Of a stretch of DNA of 64,000 nt, positions 63,094-64,000 are shown piece after piece; position 1 is the first letter of the stretch; the number at the start of each line of letters is the position of its first letter. The DNA is from Ceratodon purpureus (Eukaryota; Streptophyta; Bryopsida; Pseudoditrichales; Ditrichaceae). The translations under genes were made by a program, and so were the position numbers. The DNA is taken from positions 8,243,778 through 8,307,777 of the forward strand of contig CM026431.1 in NCBI GenBank assembly GCA_014871385.1, read 5' to 3'. The notes under the pieces are model-generated. The model was not told the origin of the DNA. It did no database searches and saw only the letters and a list, made by a program, of their open reading frames with translations.

Positions 63094-64000
63094 CATAACC
63101 TGCTTTGGAACAAGAAATTTCAGGGACGACCAACCCTGTCAAGCTTAACGCGATCAGTTCCCAGACCATGGCCATTCCCACAAACATAGTTATCTTAATC
63201 ACAATCCGATTTGGCAACAACACTGCTCGGATGTTTTGCCAGCAGAACCTCACTTGCAAACCGGTTCCTCAAGAGTATATAGCGGGTGATTAATTGAGTC
63301 CAAACGAGTTTAAATGCCGTCAAATTCTAGGCGAATCATGTCGGCAAACACCCCAAGGGTCTGCCTCTCCTTGCTCCATCAAGCCACCAAGCTCATGCAT
63401 CCAAGGAAGGGAATTTCATCCAAAGTAAGCTGAGCGACATAACCGACTCAATCATGTATCCGAAAGCATTGTATGTAATTCATTGATCCGCTCAATATTG
63501 TATCTGTGACTGTCGTGAAAGACTGGCTATGTCCGACTGTCCAAAACATGACCTCATACTTATTTGCAACATGAGCCTGACAATGAACCATGATTCATCA
63601 CGAACTTTATAACCAGAACTTTAAAAAACCAACACTTCTGCATCTGGAGGAGGCCTGAGTGAGGTCGATCAACAGAACCAACTCTTCACTCTCCAGCACC
63701 AAAACTCCACAGCAGCGGTCGATTAACAGAGCTACACGGCAGTTAATTGCAACTCGTCTACACTGATGCATTCATTATCCATGCATCAATCTCAACTCGA
63801 CCCTAGGACGTATCAACTCGTCTACCCAAGGCAACCTCGGTCACCTTCGTGGGAGCGGTTGCATATTAATATTTAAAACTACTCTTAGCTACCCAAACTT
63901 GCATTTAACTAAGTTGTCAACTCTTCACTCAGAAACTGGGCGAAACCTCAAGCTTGACTGAGGAGGTTGCATGTTTTCGTCGGAGATGTGATCCGGGCTG
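63094..64000. repeat. Duplicate of the pectate lyase 3' flank (runs off the window)
   Basis: Matches 44617-44670 plus 45614-46469 with the piggyBac-like insertion missing. The last 750 bases are almost identical to 45710-46469, and the match is still unbroken at the window end, 78 bases before the position equivalent to the lyase stop codon. Confidence 0.92.

Overview
The window is nuclear DNA of a land plant. Evidence for this is spliced GT-AG genes with short introns, an Argonaute, a PL1 pectate lyase, a Golgi-type GDT1/PML3 manganese-calcium transporter, a small plastid-targeted membrane protein, a plant-type tRNA-Gly(CCC), and Gypsy and Copia fossils. Compact introns and the mix of transposon families fit a bryophyte-grade plant better than a seed plant. 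That placement is inference.

Layout. (1) 1-26 kb is repeat territory. A tRNA-Gly-bearing segment lies at about 287-2582. A nest of two Gypsy fossils follows at about 3.5-11.5 kb, then a GC-rich foldback element at 11,972-12,926. A large inverted repeat fills 13,151-25,862, with 4.6-kb arms that are nearly identical and a 3.5-kb spacer holding a broken hAT transposase. Each arm carries another copy of the tRNA segment, so the window has three tRNA-Gly genes. (2) 27.0-27.6 kb: a two-exon plastid membrane protein gene (+). (3) 29.3-36.2 kb: a ten-exon Argonaute gene (-) encoding about 1302 residues. It has an intact D-E-D-H slicer tetrad and a 417-residue Ser/Arg/Pro/Cys-rich N-terminal extension. 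(4) 38.7-41.6 kb: a nine-exon PML3-type gene (-). (5) 43-46 kb: two short non-autonomous DNA transposons, one with 4-bp target duplications and one piggyBac-like with TTAA. (6) 46.5-49 kb: a secreted pectate lyase gene (-) with a 5'UTR intron. (7) 49-57 kb: AT-rich, gene-poor DNA. (8) 56.9-57.3 kb: a probable small pseudogene. (9) 60.4-61.1 kb: a single-exon orphan ORF. (10) 61.6-62.3 kb: a second copy of the 4-bp-TSD transposon. (11) 63.1-64.0 kb: a near-identical copy of the DNA downstream of the pectate lyase, so a duplicated lyase locus probably continues past the window edge. That copy also preserves the empty site of the piggyBac-like insertion.

The host genes look functionally independent: small-RNA silencing, Golgi ion homeostasis, wall pectin degradation and a plastid membrane protein. 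The most notable signals are the long near-perfect palindrome with its third, gene-conversion-like copy, the SR-like Argonaute extension, and the two non-autonomous transposons whose ends and target duplications can be read directly. Exon coordinates were derived by hand from splice sites and reading phase.
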